Assembly: GCA_017960565.1 (NCBI GenBank)
Contig: JAGCYY010000028.1
Span: forward strand, 1-38,339
From: a bacterium
Lineage (GTDB): Bacteria; Bacillota_I; Bacilli_A; Izemoplasmatales; UBA1188
DNA: 38,339 nucleotides
Reading direction: 5' to 3'
Shown: piece by piece, positions 24,519-32,555 of the stretch
How the letters are laid out: each line of letters opens with the position of its first letter
How positions within the stretch are numbered: position 1 is the first letter of the stretch
Made by a program: the position numbers and the translations under genes
Notes under the pieces: model-generated
Databases searched by the model: none
Seen by the model: only the letters and a program-made list of their open reading frames with translations
What the model was told of the DNA's origin: nothing

Positions 24519-25701
24519 TATCATACTCCTCTTTTAATTCTTTAAAAGCTTTGATGGAATTTTTTATCATTTCTAAACTTACACAATAAGCAATTCTTAC
24601 ATAACCCTTTACACCAAAAGAATCACTAGGTACAAGCAGTAAGTCATGTTTTTTAGCTCTTTCCATAAAACTTATAGCATTTGGTTCTAGCGCTTTCATA
24701 AATAGATAGAAAGCACCATCTGGATATATTAATTCATATCCTAGTTCTTTTAATGAATTATAAAGATAATCTCTATTTTCTTTATATTTTGAGATATCAG
24801 ATGTTTCTTCAACAACATTTGCGATTAAATATTGAAATAATGATGGAGCACAGACATAGCCAAGTGCTCTACCAGCTCCCGCTACAGCTTTAAAGATTTC
24901 ATCTGAATCTTTTGCATTAGATGATACAACTATGTAGCCTATTCTTTCACCCGGAAGTGATAATGATTTACTAAATGAGTAGCAAACTAATGAGTCATCA
25001 TAATAATTTGTGATGAATGGATATTTTATATCATCATATATTATTTCACGATAAGGTTCATCAGAAATTATATATATAGGATGATTAAATTCTTTTTCTT
25101 TTTTCTTTAAGTATGTGGCAAGTTTAATAATATCTTCTTCTTTTAAAACTGCTCCAGATGGATTATTTGGTGAGTTGATGATTAAAACTTTTGTGTTTTT
25201 GTTTATAGATCTTTCGAGCGATTCATAATTGATTTTGAAATCAGGACTCGGATCAACTATCACAAATTTATATCCAGAATTTAATGAATATACTCTATAT
25301 TCTGGAAAGAAAGGAGCGAATACTATCAATTCATCATGAGTGCTATATAGCGCATTTAAAGTTATCGCAAGTGATGCAGCTGCACCACAAGTTAGATATA
25401 TCTTATTATGGTCTACATTTGCATTATAGGTTTTATTTAATTGATTTTTAATGCTAATTCTAGTACTCTCATCGCCAACTGCGCTTGTATAGCCATGCAA
25501 AACAGTGCTTTTTTTGTTTTTAATAAGATTGACTAATGTTTCTTCAACTATTTTTGGAGATTCGATTGAGGGATTACCGATTGAAAAATCATATACATTC
25601 ATATCTCCAACAATTTGTCTTCTTTTACGACCATATTCATATAATTCTCTTATCGCTGAACCATGGTTTCCAAGTTCAAACATTTCTTTATTGTAACTCA
25701 T
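24508..25701 (-). CDS. PLP-dependent class I/II aminotransferase
   Basis: The 397-residue protein is a fold-type I aminotransferase. Motifs include NSPNNPSGA (175-183) with its substrate Asn, Asp214 (ISDEPY) for the pyridinium nitrogen, the Schiff-base Lys245 in SFSKSLSLPGERIGY with Arg253, and a C-terminal RIAY arginine for the carboxylate. It resembles aspartate/aromatic-type enzymes. Its place in the operon with an arylpyruvate:ferredoxin oxidoreductase and phenylacetate-CoA ligase suggests that it interconverts arylpyruvates and Phe/Tyr/Trp. Its ATG lies 14 bases inside the end of the amidohydrolase gene, showing tight coupling. The aminotransferase call is firm; substrate is inferred from context. 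Confidence 0.9.
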   Translation of the reverse strand: MSYNKEMFELGNHGSAIRELYEYGRKRRQIVGDMNVYDFSIGNPSIESPKIVEETLVNLIKNKKSTVLHGYTSAVGDESTRISIKNQLNKTYNANVDHNKIYLTCGAAASLAITLNALYSTHDELIVFAPFFPEYRVYSLNSGYKFVIVDPSPDFKINYESLERSINKNTKVLIINSPNNPSGAVLKEEDIIKLATYLKKKEKEFNHPIYIISDEPYREIIYDDIKYPFITNYYDDSLVCYSFSKSLSLPGERIGYIVVSSNAKDSDEIFKAVAGAGRALGYVCAPSLFQYLIANVVEETSDISKYKENRDYLYNSLKELGYELIYPDGAFYLFMKALEPNAISFMERAKKHDLLLVPSDSFGVKGYVRIAYCVSLEMIKNSIKAFKELKEEYDNEK

Positions 25702-26542
25702 CTTCTTTTCCTCCTATTTTTAATAATCTATAGGCATTTTTATAGAGAATATTGTCTATATCACATCTATCAATTGAGAGATCATTTATAATATCTACCA
25801 TCGATTTTGAATCTATCCAAGGATTATCACTACCAAATAATATTTTATCACTACCATGTTTTTTTATCATTTTTAAAAACATATCTATATCTGTAATATC
25901 TTTTATTCCATCATATGTATTGATGGTGCCAAGTGACATTGCAGTATCAATATATAAATTTTTTGATAAAATATATTCATATGAATCATTTGGTTCTAAT
26001 AAACTTCCCATATGCGCAAGAATTAAAATTCCATCATCTAGATTAATCTTATTTAGAAATGATCTAATTTTTGTGCATGATGAATATAGAGCGCCTATAA
26101 ATCCAGGGTCAAGTCCCGCATGAAAAATAACCATTAGATTTAATTTAAAAGCTTCTTTTGTGATATCTATGTATTTAGGTGAATCGATATCACATTTTTG
26201 ATATATTGGATGTAATTTTACACCTTTTATACCATTTTCTTTTAATCTTCTTAATTCTTCTTTGTAATTTTGATAATCAGGATGCATTGTCCCAAAGGGA
26301 ATAATTGATTTATATGTTTTATTAATTTTTATTGATTCATCATTTATTATCTCAACTTGGGAAGGTTTAGTTGCGATTGGCAAAACAACGGAATAATCAA
26401 TTCCGTTTTTTTGCATATTTGATAAGAGACTATCAATCTTTCCATCATATGAGGGATGATATTTTATTCTATTTTCTAGCCTTTCCATCGCATAATTTGC
26501 GATTGAGTCAGGAAAGATATGTGTGTGAAAATCAATAATCAT
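25688..26542 (-). CDS. Amidohydrolase-family (Amidohydro_2) metal-dependent hydrolase
   Basis: The 284-residue TIM-barrel protein has His6-x-His8 (DFHTH), Lys109/His111 (VKLHP), His141 (IFHAG), His177 (LAHMG) and Asp239 (FGSDN), the full set expected of the Amidohydro_2 group. That group includes hydrolases and decarboxylases acting on aromatic or acyl compounds. Its substrate is unknown. Being the sixth gene of the ior operon suggests a small aromatic or acyl intermediate. It starts five bases after the acyl-CoA ligase stop without a clear ribosome site, so it is probably coupled, and it overlaps the aminotransferase by 14 bases. Confidence 0.82.
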   Translation of the reverse strand: MIIDFHTHIFPDSIANYAMERLENRIKYHPSYDGKIDSLLSNMQKNGIDYSVVLPIATKPSQVEIINDESIKINKTYKSIIPFGTMHPDYQNYKEELRRLKENGIKGVKLHPIYQKCDIDSPKYIDITKEAFKLNLMVIFHAGLDPGFIGALYSSCTKIRSFLNKINLDDGILILAHMGSLLEPNDSYEYILSKNLYIDTAMSLGTINTYDGIKDITDIDMFLKMIKKHGSDKILFGSDNPWIDSKSMVDIINDLSIDRCDIDNILYKNAYRLLKIGGKEDELQ

Positions 26543-26547
26543 GATAT

Positions 26548-28185
26548 TTATGCAGTAGTTTGTTCCTCAACTAAATTTTGTGTTGAATACATCTTTCTAA
26601 GTTTTGGTTTTTCAATTTTACCTGTTGGATTTCTTGGCACATCCGCAAAGATAACTTTTCTTGGACGTTTATATCTTGGAAGAGCTGTACAGAAGTCGTT
26701 AAACTCATCTTCATTCATACTCATACCATCCTTGATAGATACAATCGCTAGAGTTGCTTCACCAAGTCTTTTATCTGGTATACCGATAACCGCAACATCT
26801 TTTACTTTATCATTTTGTCTAATGAAATCTTCAATTTGAACAGGATAGAGGTTTTCACCTCCACTTATGATGACATCTTTCTTTCTATCGACTAAATATA
26901 TAAAGCCATCGCTGTCATATTTAGCCATATCACCTGTCATTAGCCATGGGCCATCTAGAATCTCTTTTGTCGCCTTTTCGTTATTGAAATAACATTTCAT
27001 TACTCCAGGACCTTTGACCGCAAGCTCTCCAACTTTTTCTGGAACAGTTATTTCTTGTTTATTTTCATCTACTATTTTTGTTTTCCAGTTGAAGCCAGCT
27101 TTACCGATAGAACCTACTTTTTTAATATTTTCTATTCCAAGGTGAACACAACCAGGACCGATAGATTCAGAAAGACCATAATTTGTATCATAGTCGTGAT
27201 TTGGAAAAACCTTGAGCCATCTATTGATCAATGATGGTGGGACAGGTTGTGCACCGACGTGCATTAATCTCCATTGTTTTGTCTCATAATTCGATAAATC
27301 TAGTGTTTTATTATCGATTGCATCTAGAATATCTTGAACCCAAGGAACTAAAAGCCATACTATTGTGCATTTTTCAAGCGATACAGTTTCTAAAATCCAT
27401 TCAGGTTTAACACCTCTTAAAAGAACCGCCTTAGATCCGCTATATAAACTTCCAAACCAGTGCATCTTTGCGCCTGTATGATAAAGAGGTGGGATGCATA
27501 AGAAGCAATCATCTTTTGTCTGATTATGATGAGCTTGTTCGGTGATGGCGCTATTGATTAGAGCTTTGTGTGTATGAAGAATCGCTTTAGGAAATCCTGT
27601 AGTACCGCTTGAAAAATAGATAGCGGCATCATCATCTTCAATAAGAGATATATTTGGTTTTACTGATGAATATAGATTGATATATTCATCATAACTTTCT
27701 GAAAACGTTGGTGTATTCTCTCCGACATAAATAATATTTTTAATATTTTTTAATTCGTCGAAAATAGCTTCAATTCTTCCGATAAATTCAAAACCAAATA
27801 CTAAAACTTTGCATTCAGCGAGTTCTAGACAATATTTGATTTCATCTTGAGTATATCTATAATTTAGAGGTACTGCAAGGGCACCGGTTTTAAGTACACC
27901 AAAATATATTGGTAACCATTCTAAAGAGTTCATAAGAAGAATGCCAATCTTATCACCCTTTTTTACGCCTTTAGAAAGAAGCATATTCGCAAACTTATTG
28001 GCAGTCGCATCGAAATCTTTCCAGCTTATTTCTCTTCGATATTCGCCTTTTGCGCTTGGTTGAATCAAACTATATTCTTTCCAAGTTACATATTGGTCTA
28101 CTTTTTTAAGTGGATTGATTTCAACAAGTGCTATATCAAAAGGGTAATCCTTTGCATTACGTTCTAATAAATCAGTAATAATCAT
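26548..28185 (-). CDS. AMP-forming acyl-CoA synthetase
   Basis: The 545-residue ANL-superfamily enzyme has the AMP/P-loop motif SSGTTGFPK (about 197-205), the YGLSE motif, LMTGDMAKYDSDGFIYLVDRKKDVIISGG and the catalytic C-terminal lysine in NPTGKIEK. It activates a carboxylic acid with ATP to an acyl-AMP and then an acyl-CoA. The general class fits fatty-acid or aryl-acid CoA ligases. It differs from the PaaK-type ligase at 28643, so the operon encodes two acid-activating enzymes, perhaps for different aryl or fatty acids. It starts 19 bases after the ACT gene, with AGGAG before the ATG. Confidence 0.88.
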   Translation of the reverse strand: MIITDLLERNAKDYPFDIALVEINPLKKVDQYVTWKEYSLIQPSAKGEYRREISWKDFDATANKFANMLLSKGVKKGDKIGILLMNSLEWLPIYFGVLKTGALAVPLNYRYTQDEIKYCLELAECKVLVFGFEFIGRIEAIFDELKNIKNIIYVGENTPTFSESYDEYINLYSSVKPNISLIEDDDAAIYFSSGTTGFPKAILHTHKALINSAITEQAHHNQTKDDCFLCIPPLYHTGAKMHWFGSLYSGSKAVLLRGVKPEWILETVSLEKCTIVWLLVPWVQDILDAIDNKTLDLSNYETKQWRLMHVGAQPVPPSLINRWLKVFPNHDYDTNYGLSESIGPGCVHLGIENIKKVGSIGKAGFNWKTKIVDENKQEITVPEKVGELAVKGPGVMKCYFNNEKATKEILDGPWLMTGDMAKYDSDGFIYLVDRKKDVIISGGENLYPVQIEDFIRQNDKVKDVAVIGIPDKRLGEATLAIVSIKDGMSMNEDEFNDFCTALPRYKRPRKVIFADVPRNPTGKIEKPKLRKMYSTQNLVEEQTTA

Positions 28186-28204
28186 TTTGTTTCTCCTAAG
28201 ATTT

Positions 28205-28633
28205 CTAATTAACTAAATCTTTGTCCTCTAATAGTTGTATTCCATTTTTATTAAATAATTTGATGGCTTTAGCTTCATCATCTATTTTAAGCATGACAGA
28301 TGCATAATTGCCATATGAACCAATAAAGGCATAAAGATAACTAACATTGATAGCTGCTTCTTTTAATAATTTTAAGGCATCTTTAAGACCACCTGGTTCA
28401 TTAGAAATCTTAATCGCAACTACATCGCTAACTTTTACAACATATTTGTTTTCTTTTAAGAGATTTAATGCTTCAGTTGGCTTATCAACAATTAATCTTA
28501 AAATGCCATAATCTACTGTATCAGCGATACATAGTGCTTTAATATCAATTTTGTTTTCACCAAGAAGCGAAATAATATCTAATAATGATCCAGAATGATT
28601 TTCTACAAAAACAGATACTTGTTTAACACTCAT
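28205..28633 (-). CDS. Tandem ACT-domain protein of ior/paaK operons
   Basis: The 142-residue protein is made of two ACT domains (about 1-65 and 70-140; KQVSVFVENHSGSLLDIISLLGENKIDI is the first). ACT domains bind amino acids and regulate enzymes. Stand-alone tandem ACT proteins of this length are a regular neighbour of phenylacetate-CoA ligase and indolepyruvate oxidoreductase genes, where they may sense an aromatic amino acid. Here the gene sits directly after paaK (nine-base gap) with GAGGTG at its start. A ligand is not shown by the sequence. Confidence 0.85.
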   Translation of the reverse strand: MSVKQVSVFVENHSGSLLDIISLLGENKIDIKALCIADTVDYGILRLIVDKPTEALNLLKENKYVVKVSDVVAIKISNEPGGLKDALKLLKEAAINVSYLYAFIGSYGNYASVMLKIDDEAKAIKLFNKNGIQLLEDKDLVN

Positions 28634-28642
28634 ATTACACCT

Positions 28643-29947
28643 CTATTTGATTTTTCTTTTATCTATTACTCTCTTTGCTTTTCCTTCACTTCTTTCGATT
28701 GTCTTAGGATTTACGAGAGTTACAAGTGCGCTTAAGCCAAGAACGCTTCTTAAGCTGTCACGAATCTTTGATGAAATCTTTTCGATTGATTTAACATCAT
28801 CTGCGAACAAGTTTTCATTCATTTCAACTTTTACTTCAAGTGTATCGGTATTGTTTACTCTATCAACTATGATTTGATAATTTGGAGTAATACCTTGACC
28901 ATATTTTAATAATACTTCTTCAATTTGTGATGGGAAGACATTCACGCCTCTAATAATAAGCATATCATCAGTTCTTCCTTCAATTCTACCCATTCTTTTG
29001 AATGTTCTGCCACACTTACACGTTCCTGTGAGGATTCTACATAAATCATGGGTGCGATATCTTAAGACTGGGAATGCTTCTTTTGTGATAGTTGAGAATA
29101 CTAATTCACCTACTTCACCATCAGGAAGAACTTCTAGAGTGATTGGATCTATTATTTCCGCAATGAACATATCTTCATTAATATGAAGACCATGTTGGCA
29201 CTCACATTCATAAGAAACGCCTGGACCTAATATTTCTGATAAACCATAGATGTCATATGCCTTAATAGATAATTTAGATTCTATTTGTTTACGCATTTCT
29301 TCGCCCCATGGTTCTGCACCAAGGACAGCTCTTTTGAGTTTTAAACTATTTTTTAAGTTAGATGCTTCTAGTTCTTCTGCAAGATACATACAATATGATG
29401 GTGTTGAACAAAGCACCGTAGAACCAAAATCTACCATCGTATTCATCTGTCTTACAGTATTGCCAGTAGATGCTGGGATAACAGTGCAGCCTAGTTTTGT
29501 TGCACCATCATGTGCTCCAAGTCCACCAGTAAATAGACCATATCCGTATGATACTTGAACTATATCATTTTTAGTTGCTCCATAAGATGTGAGAGCTCTT
29601 GCGACACATGTTGACCACATATCTAAATCATTTTTGGTATAACCAACAACTATTTGCTTACCTGTTGTGCCACTTGAGGCATGTATTCTAACGACATTTT
29701 CTAGTGGTTCAGCAAATAGACCATATGGATAGTTATCTCTTAAATCTTGTTTATTAGAAAACGGCAGTTTGTGTAAATCTTTTATTGAATGGACATCTTC
29801 GGGTTTTAGATTTAAATCATCCATTCTTTTTCTAAATACTTCTACCCTTTCATACATTCTTTTTACTTGTTTTACAAGTCTTTCACTTTGAAGTGCTTCT
29901 AAAGACTCTCTATCTAAACATTCTATATTTTTTTCGTATATTGGCAT
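28643..29947 (-). CDS. paaK: Phenylacetate-CoA ligase (PaaK family)
   Basis: The 434-residue protein matches PaaK in length and motifs: HASSGTTGKQIVVGYT for ATP binding, YGLSEILGPGVSYEC, a cluster of Cys/His near ECECQHGLH, and the C-terminal domain with EGRTDDMLIIRGVNVFPSQIE. It makes aryl-CoA (phenylacetyl-CoA or indoleacetyl-CoA) from the aryl acid, CoA and ATP. With IorAB it can form a two-step route between aryl acids and arylpyruvates. Its ATG overlaps the iorB stop (TAATG). Confidence 0.92.
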   Translation of the reverse strand: MPIYEKNIECLDRESLEALQSERLVKQVKRMYERVEVFRKRMDDLNLKPEDVHSIKDLHKLPFSNKQDLRDNYPYGLFAEPLENVVRIHASSGTTGKQIVVGYTKNDLDMWSTCVARALTSYGATKNDIVQVSYGYGLFTGGLGAHDGATKLGCTVIPASTGNTVRQMNTMVDFGSTVLCSTPSYCMYLAEELEASNLKNSLKLKRAVLGAEPWGEEMRKQIESKLSIKAYDIYGLSEILGPGVSYECECQHGLHINEDMFIAEIIDPITLEVLPDGEVGELVFSTITKEAFPVLRYRTHDLCRILTGTCKCGRTFKRMGRIEGRTDDMLIIRGVNVFPSQIEEVLLKYGQGITPNYQIIVDRVNNTDTLEVKVEMNENLFADDVKSIEKISSKIRDSLRSVLGLSALVTLVNPKTIERSEGKAKRVIDKRKIK

Positions 29948-30516
29948 TAGCTATTTATCCCTCTTTCAAAAGCATTTATATTTAGTTCGATAAATTTATT
30001 TGGAACTGTGTTTTTAATTACCTCAATCCAATTTTCATATGGAATATCTAAATTTTTTGCAAAAGCGCCAATTAGAACGACATTTGCACATCTAGGATTT
30101 CCAAGTTCGCTTGCGATTTTTGTCGAATCAAGTTCAATTACTTTGGCTTTTTCTTTGATTTTCTTTATTATATCTTTTGGATATTCCATCTGTCCTGTGA
30201 TTACAGGCATTGGGTCAATCTCAGTAATGTTTATTACCATAACACCTGTATCTTTTTTAAGATATGGTAGAGCGCGATATGCTTCCAGTGCTTCAAATGC
30301 TAAAATGATATCAGCTTCTCCTTTATCTATTAATGGAGAATAGATTTTATCACCATATTTACAATAGGTGGTCACAGAACCACCTCTTTGACTCATGCCA
30401 TGAACTTCTGATACTTTTACATCATATCCAAGCGATATCGCAAGATTACCTAAGATTCTAGAGGCAAGAAGAGTACCTTGTCCACCAACACCGACAATCA
30501 TTATACTTTTATTCAT
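29947..30516 (-). CDS. iorB: Indolepyruvate:ferredoxin oxidoreductase, beta subunit
   Basis: The 189-residue protein starts with GVGGQGTLLASRILG and continues with EVHGMSQRGGSVTTYCKYG, the signature of the gamma-type subunit of 2-oxoacid:ferredoxin oxidoreductases, here the IorB subunit. With IorA it catalyses arylpyruvate + CoA + oxidised ferredoxin to aryl-CoA + CO2 + reduced ferredoxin, a reversible reaction. It starts three bases after the iorA stop and overlaps paaK by one base. Confidence 0.93.
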   Translation of the reverse strand: MNKSIMIVGVGGQGTLLASRILGNLAISLGYDVKVSEVHGMSQRGGSVTTYCKYGDKIYSPLIDKGEADIILAFEALEAYRALPYLKKDTGVMVINITEIDPMPVITGQMEYPKDIIKKIKEKAKVIELDSTKIASELGNPRCANVVLIGAFAKNLDIPYENWIEVIKNTVPNKFIELNINAFERGINS

Positions 30517-30519
30517 AAT

Positions 30520-32256
30520 CTATTCCTCCACCTTAGAAATTGCTTTAAATGGACAAACATTTAAACAAAGTGAACAGCCATTGCATTGATTTTTATCAAT
30601 GACTATTAATCCATTTTTATTAGAAATTGCTGGACAGCCAAGTCCCAAACATTTTTTGCATTTCTTACATTTGTCTGTAATAACTGCGTGTCCAGTGTAT
30701 TTTACAGTTTTAAGAAGAGCACATGGTCTAGATGCGATTATAAGTGATGGCTCACATTTTTTAACCTCTTCTTTGATAACTTTTTCAAGATTAATTAAAT
30801 CAAATGGATCAACGACGGAAATGTTTTCAATACCGATTGATTTTGCAAGAGTTATTAGATTTAATTGTTTAGTTTCTTCTTTTCTTATTGTATAGCCAGT
30901 TGTCGGATTATCTTGATGACCTGTCATACCGGTTATTGAATTATCTAAGATGATTACAGTAGTAATTCCCTTGTTGTAGACAACATCTATTAAACCTGTG
31001 ATGCCAGAATGAACGAATGTTGAATCACCGATTACTGCCACAAGTTTTTCATTAAACTCGCTCCCTCTAACCTTTGCCATACCATGTGCAGCGCCGATTG
31101 ATGCACCCATACATATTACAGTATCAACTGCCTCAATTGGCCTTGTCGCACCAAGTGTATAACATCCAATATCTCCAGATACTGTAAGTCCTAATTTTTT
31201 AAGCACATAGAATGTTCCTCTATGAGGACAGCCTGCGCACATAACAGGAGGTCTATTTGGAATAGCTTCATCAAGTTCAAAATGAGATGGTGGTTCTATA
31301 CCAAGGACAGCTTTTTTAATCATCTGTGGTGTATATTCATAAAGAAGAGTGAATACATCTTTTCCAATAACATCTATGCCATTCATCTTGCAATGTTCTT
31401 CAATAAATGGATCAAGTTCTTCTATTACAAATACTTTTTCAAGCCCTTTTGTGAAATTCCTAATTGATTCTATAGGGAGTGGATATGCTACACCTAATTT
31501 AAAATAATTTACTTGATTTCCTAAAGCTTCATGAGCATATAGATATGATATACCTGATGTGATAACACCTATTTTTGAATTGTTGCATTCAATTACATTT
31601 AGTTCTGTCGATTCAACATATTCTTTTAAAGCTTTTTCTCTTTCTTCAACTATTTTATGTCTTTTTATCGCATTTCCAGGCATCATGACATATTTTGAAG
31701 AATCTTTTATATATGGTTTTAATTCTATATTTTCTCTTTCTTCAATTTCTACAAGACTTTGTGAATGAGAAACTCTTGTCGAAAGTCTCAGTATTACTGG
31801 AACATCATATTTTTCTGATAATTCAAATGCTTTTTTAGTAAAGGCTTTCGCTTCCATACTATCAGATGGCTCTAACATAAGTATTTTTGCAGCTTTTGCA
31901 TAGTGACGTGAATCTTGTTCGTTTTGTGATGAATGCATTCCTGGATCATCCGCAACCGCAAACACTAGTCCACCATTGACACCAGTATAGCTGACAGTAA
32001 AGAGTGGATCGGCCATGACATTTAACCCAACATGTTTCATACATGCCATGCTTCTCGCTCCCGCAATAGATGCCCCAATCGCAGTTTCCGCTGCCACCTT
32101 TTCGTTTGGTGCCCATTCGCAGTAAATATCGTCGTATTTTACTATTGTTTCTGTGATTTCAGTAGAAGGGGTCCCTGGATATGATGATACAAGTCTTACA
32201 CCTGCCTCAAAACATCCTCTTGCGACAGCTTCATTCCCTAACATTAGTTTTTTCAT
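30520..32256 (-). CDS. iorA: Indolepyruvate:ferredoxin oxidoreductase, alpha subunit
   Basis: The 578-residue subunit starts MKKLMLGNEAVARGCFEAGV and contains SSYPGTPSTEI, the thiamine pyrophosphate region GDIGCYTLG with GDSTFVHSGITGL and DNSITGMTGHQ. It ends in a two-cluster ferredoxin domain (CKKCKKCLGLGCP and CNGCSLCLNVCP). I choose the ATG at 32256 because GAGG (32267-32264) precedes it at proper distance; the in-frame TTG at 32268 lies on that ribosome site. The enzyme acts on arylpyruvates in anaerobes and needs ferredoxin. It is the first enzyme gene of the operon; a hairpin with a U-run ends about 24 bases before its ATG and appears to control entry (see 32281-32387). Confidence 0.94.
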   Translation of the reverse strand: MKKLMLGNEAVARGCFEAGVRLVSSYPGTPSTEITETIVKYDDIYCEWAPNEKVAAETAIGASIAGARSMACMKHVGLNVMADPLFTVSYTGVNGGLVFAVADDPGMHSSQNEQDSRHYAKAAKILMLEPSDSMEAKAFTKKAFELSEKYDVPVILRLSTRVSHSQSLVEIEERENIELKPYIKDSSKYVMMPGNAIKRHKIVEEREKALKEYVESTELNVIECNNSKIGVITSGISYLYAHEALGNQVNYFKLGVAYPLPIESIRNFTKGLEKVFVIEELDPFIEEHCKMNGIDVIGKDVFTLLYEYTPQMIKKAVLGIEPPSHFELDEAIPNRPPVMCAGCPHRGTFYVLKKLGLTVSGDIGCYTLGATRPIEAVDTVICMGASIGAAHGMAKVRGSEFNEKLVAVIGDSTFVHSGITGLIDVVYNKGITTVIILDNSITGMTGHQDNPTTGYTIRKEETKQLNLITLAKSIGIENISVVDPFDLINLEKVIKEEVKKCEPSLIIASRPCALLKTVKYTGHAVITDKCKKCKKCLGLGCPAISNKNGLIVIDKNQCNGCSLCLNVCPFKAISKVEE

Positions 32257-32270
32257 AAAGTACCTCAACT

Positions 32271-32303
32271 TAAAATAAAAATACGCTACGTACAGTAGCG
32301 TAT
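32271..32303 (-). terminator. Attenuator terminator before iorA
   Basis: On the minus strand ATACGCTAC (32303-32295) pairs perfectly with GTAGCGTAT (32289-32281) around a five-base loop. TTTTATTTTA follows directly (32280-32271). It stands between the leader peptide and iorA, in the iorA transcript direction, so read-through is needed for operon expression. It could also simply end the 33047-32556 gene, but the paired segments upstream favour attenuation. Confidence 0.75.
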
Positions 32304-32387
32304 ATTATATTATTACGTTACTGCTTATATCTATTATATCTGCAATAACGAATATTTCCAATAAAAGAAACAACCAAGTTATTACAG
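32281..32387 (-). promoter_or_regulatory. Transcription attenuator of the ior operon: five mutually exclusive RNA segments
   Basis: Reading the minus strand: segment 1 CTGTAATAAC (32387-32378) contains the last codon and stop of the leader peptide. It pairs over ten positions (one G.U) with segment 2 GTTATTGCAG (32349-32340). Segment 2, as CGTTATTGC (32350-32342), pairs over nine positions (one G.U) with segment 3 GCAGTAACG (32324-32316). Segment 3, as CAGTAACGTA (32323-32314), pairs at nine of ten positions with segment 4 TACGCTACTG (32302-32293). Segment 4 pairs with segment 5 (32289-32281) to form the terminator. A ribosome at the stop codon would cover segment 1, freeing 2:3 and therefore the terminator. 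A ribosome stalled on the Phe/Tyr codons leaves segment 1 free, giving 1:2 and the 3:4 antiterminator. The base pairing is seen; the switching is inference. Confidence 0.65.
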
Positions 32388-32444
32388 ATTGGTAGGATAA
32401 AAGTAATAAAAGTAATAAAAGTTAAAATTATTTGATTTAGTCAT
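32382..32444 (-). CDS. Aromatic leader peptide of the ior operon (20 residues)
   Basis: A short reading frame with GAGGA (32458-32454) nine bases before its ATG encodes MTKSNNFNFYYFYYFYPTNL and ends in tandem TAA TAA. Nine of 20 residues are Phe or Tyr, eight of them consecutive (residues 9-16); there is no Trp. It lies 125 bases upstream of iorA and runs into the first segment of a chain of alternative hairpins, the arrangement of trp/phe-type attenuator leaders. Its job would be to report the charging of Phe- and Tyr-tRNA by ribosome stalling. The aromatic run comes from a nine-base tandem repeat (TTTTATTAC), so chance cannot be fully excluded. It is too short to be found by usual gene calling. 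Confidence 0.7.
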   Translation of the reverse strand: MTKSNNFNFYYFYYFYPTNL

Positions 32445-32469
32445 TTATTTTCTTCCTCTTAATAATTTT

Positions 32470-32503
32470 ATTGTAATATGACACAACTTTTTAAATAATT
32501 CAA
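32470..32503 (-). promoter_or_regulatory. Candidate promoter of the ior leader
   Basis: On the minus strand TTGAAT (32503-32498), a 17-base spacer and CATATT (32480-32475) lie upstream of the leader peptide; an overlapping TACAAT is at 32475-32470. Both are moderate matches in very A+T-rich DNA. A start of transcription there would give a leader of about 210 bases before iorA. Confidence 0.35.
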
Positions 32504-32555
32504 TAGGTTTTTTAAAAATAATATATTTTTATATAAGAATAATACTATTTTGAGT

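Noticed and set aside
32333..32361. TTGGAA-N17-TATAAT on the minus strand inside the ior leader, a possible promoter downstream of the leader peptide.
   Set aside because: It would leave the leader peptide and segments 1-2 untranscribed, although they are mutually complementary and well ordered. TATAAT arises easily in this A+T-rich DNA. It remains the main alternative and needs 5' end mapping.
32257..32555. T-box riboswitch before iorA.
   Set aside because: There is no T-box consensus (AGGGTGG...ACCGCG) and no stem I-type structure; the leader peptide and terminator explain the region better.
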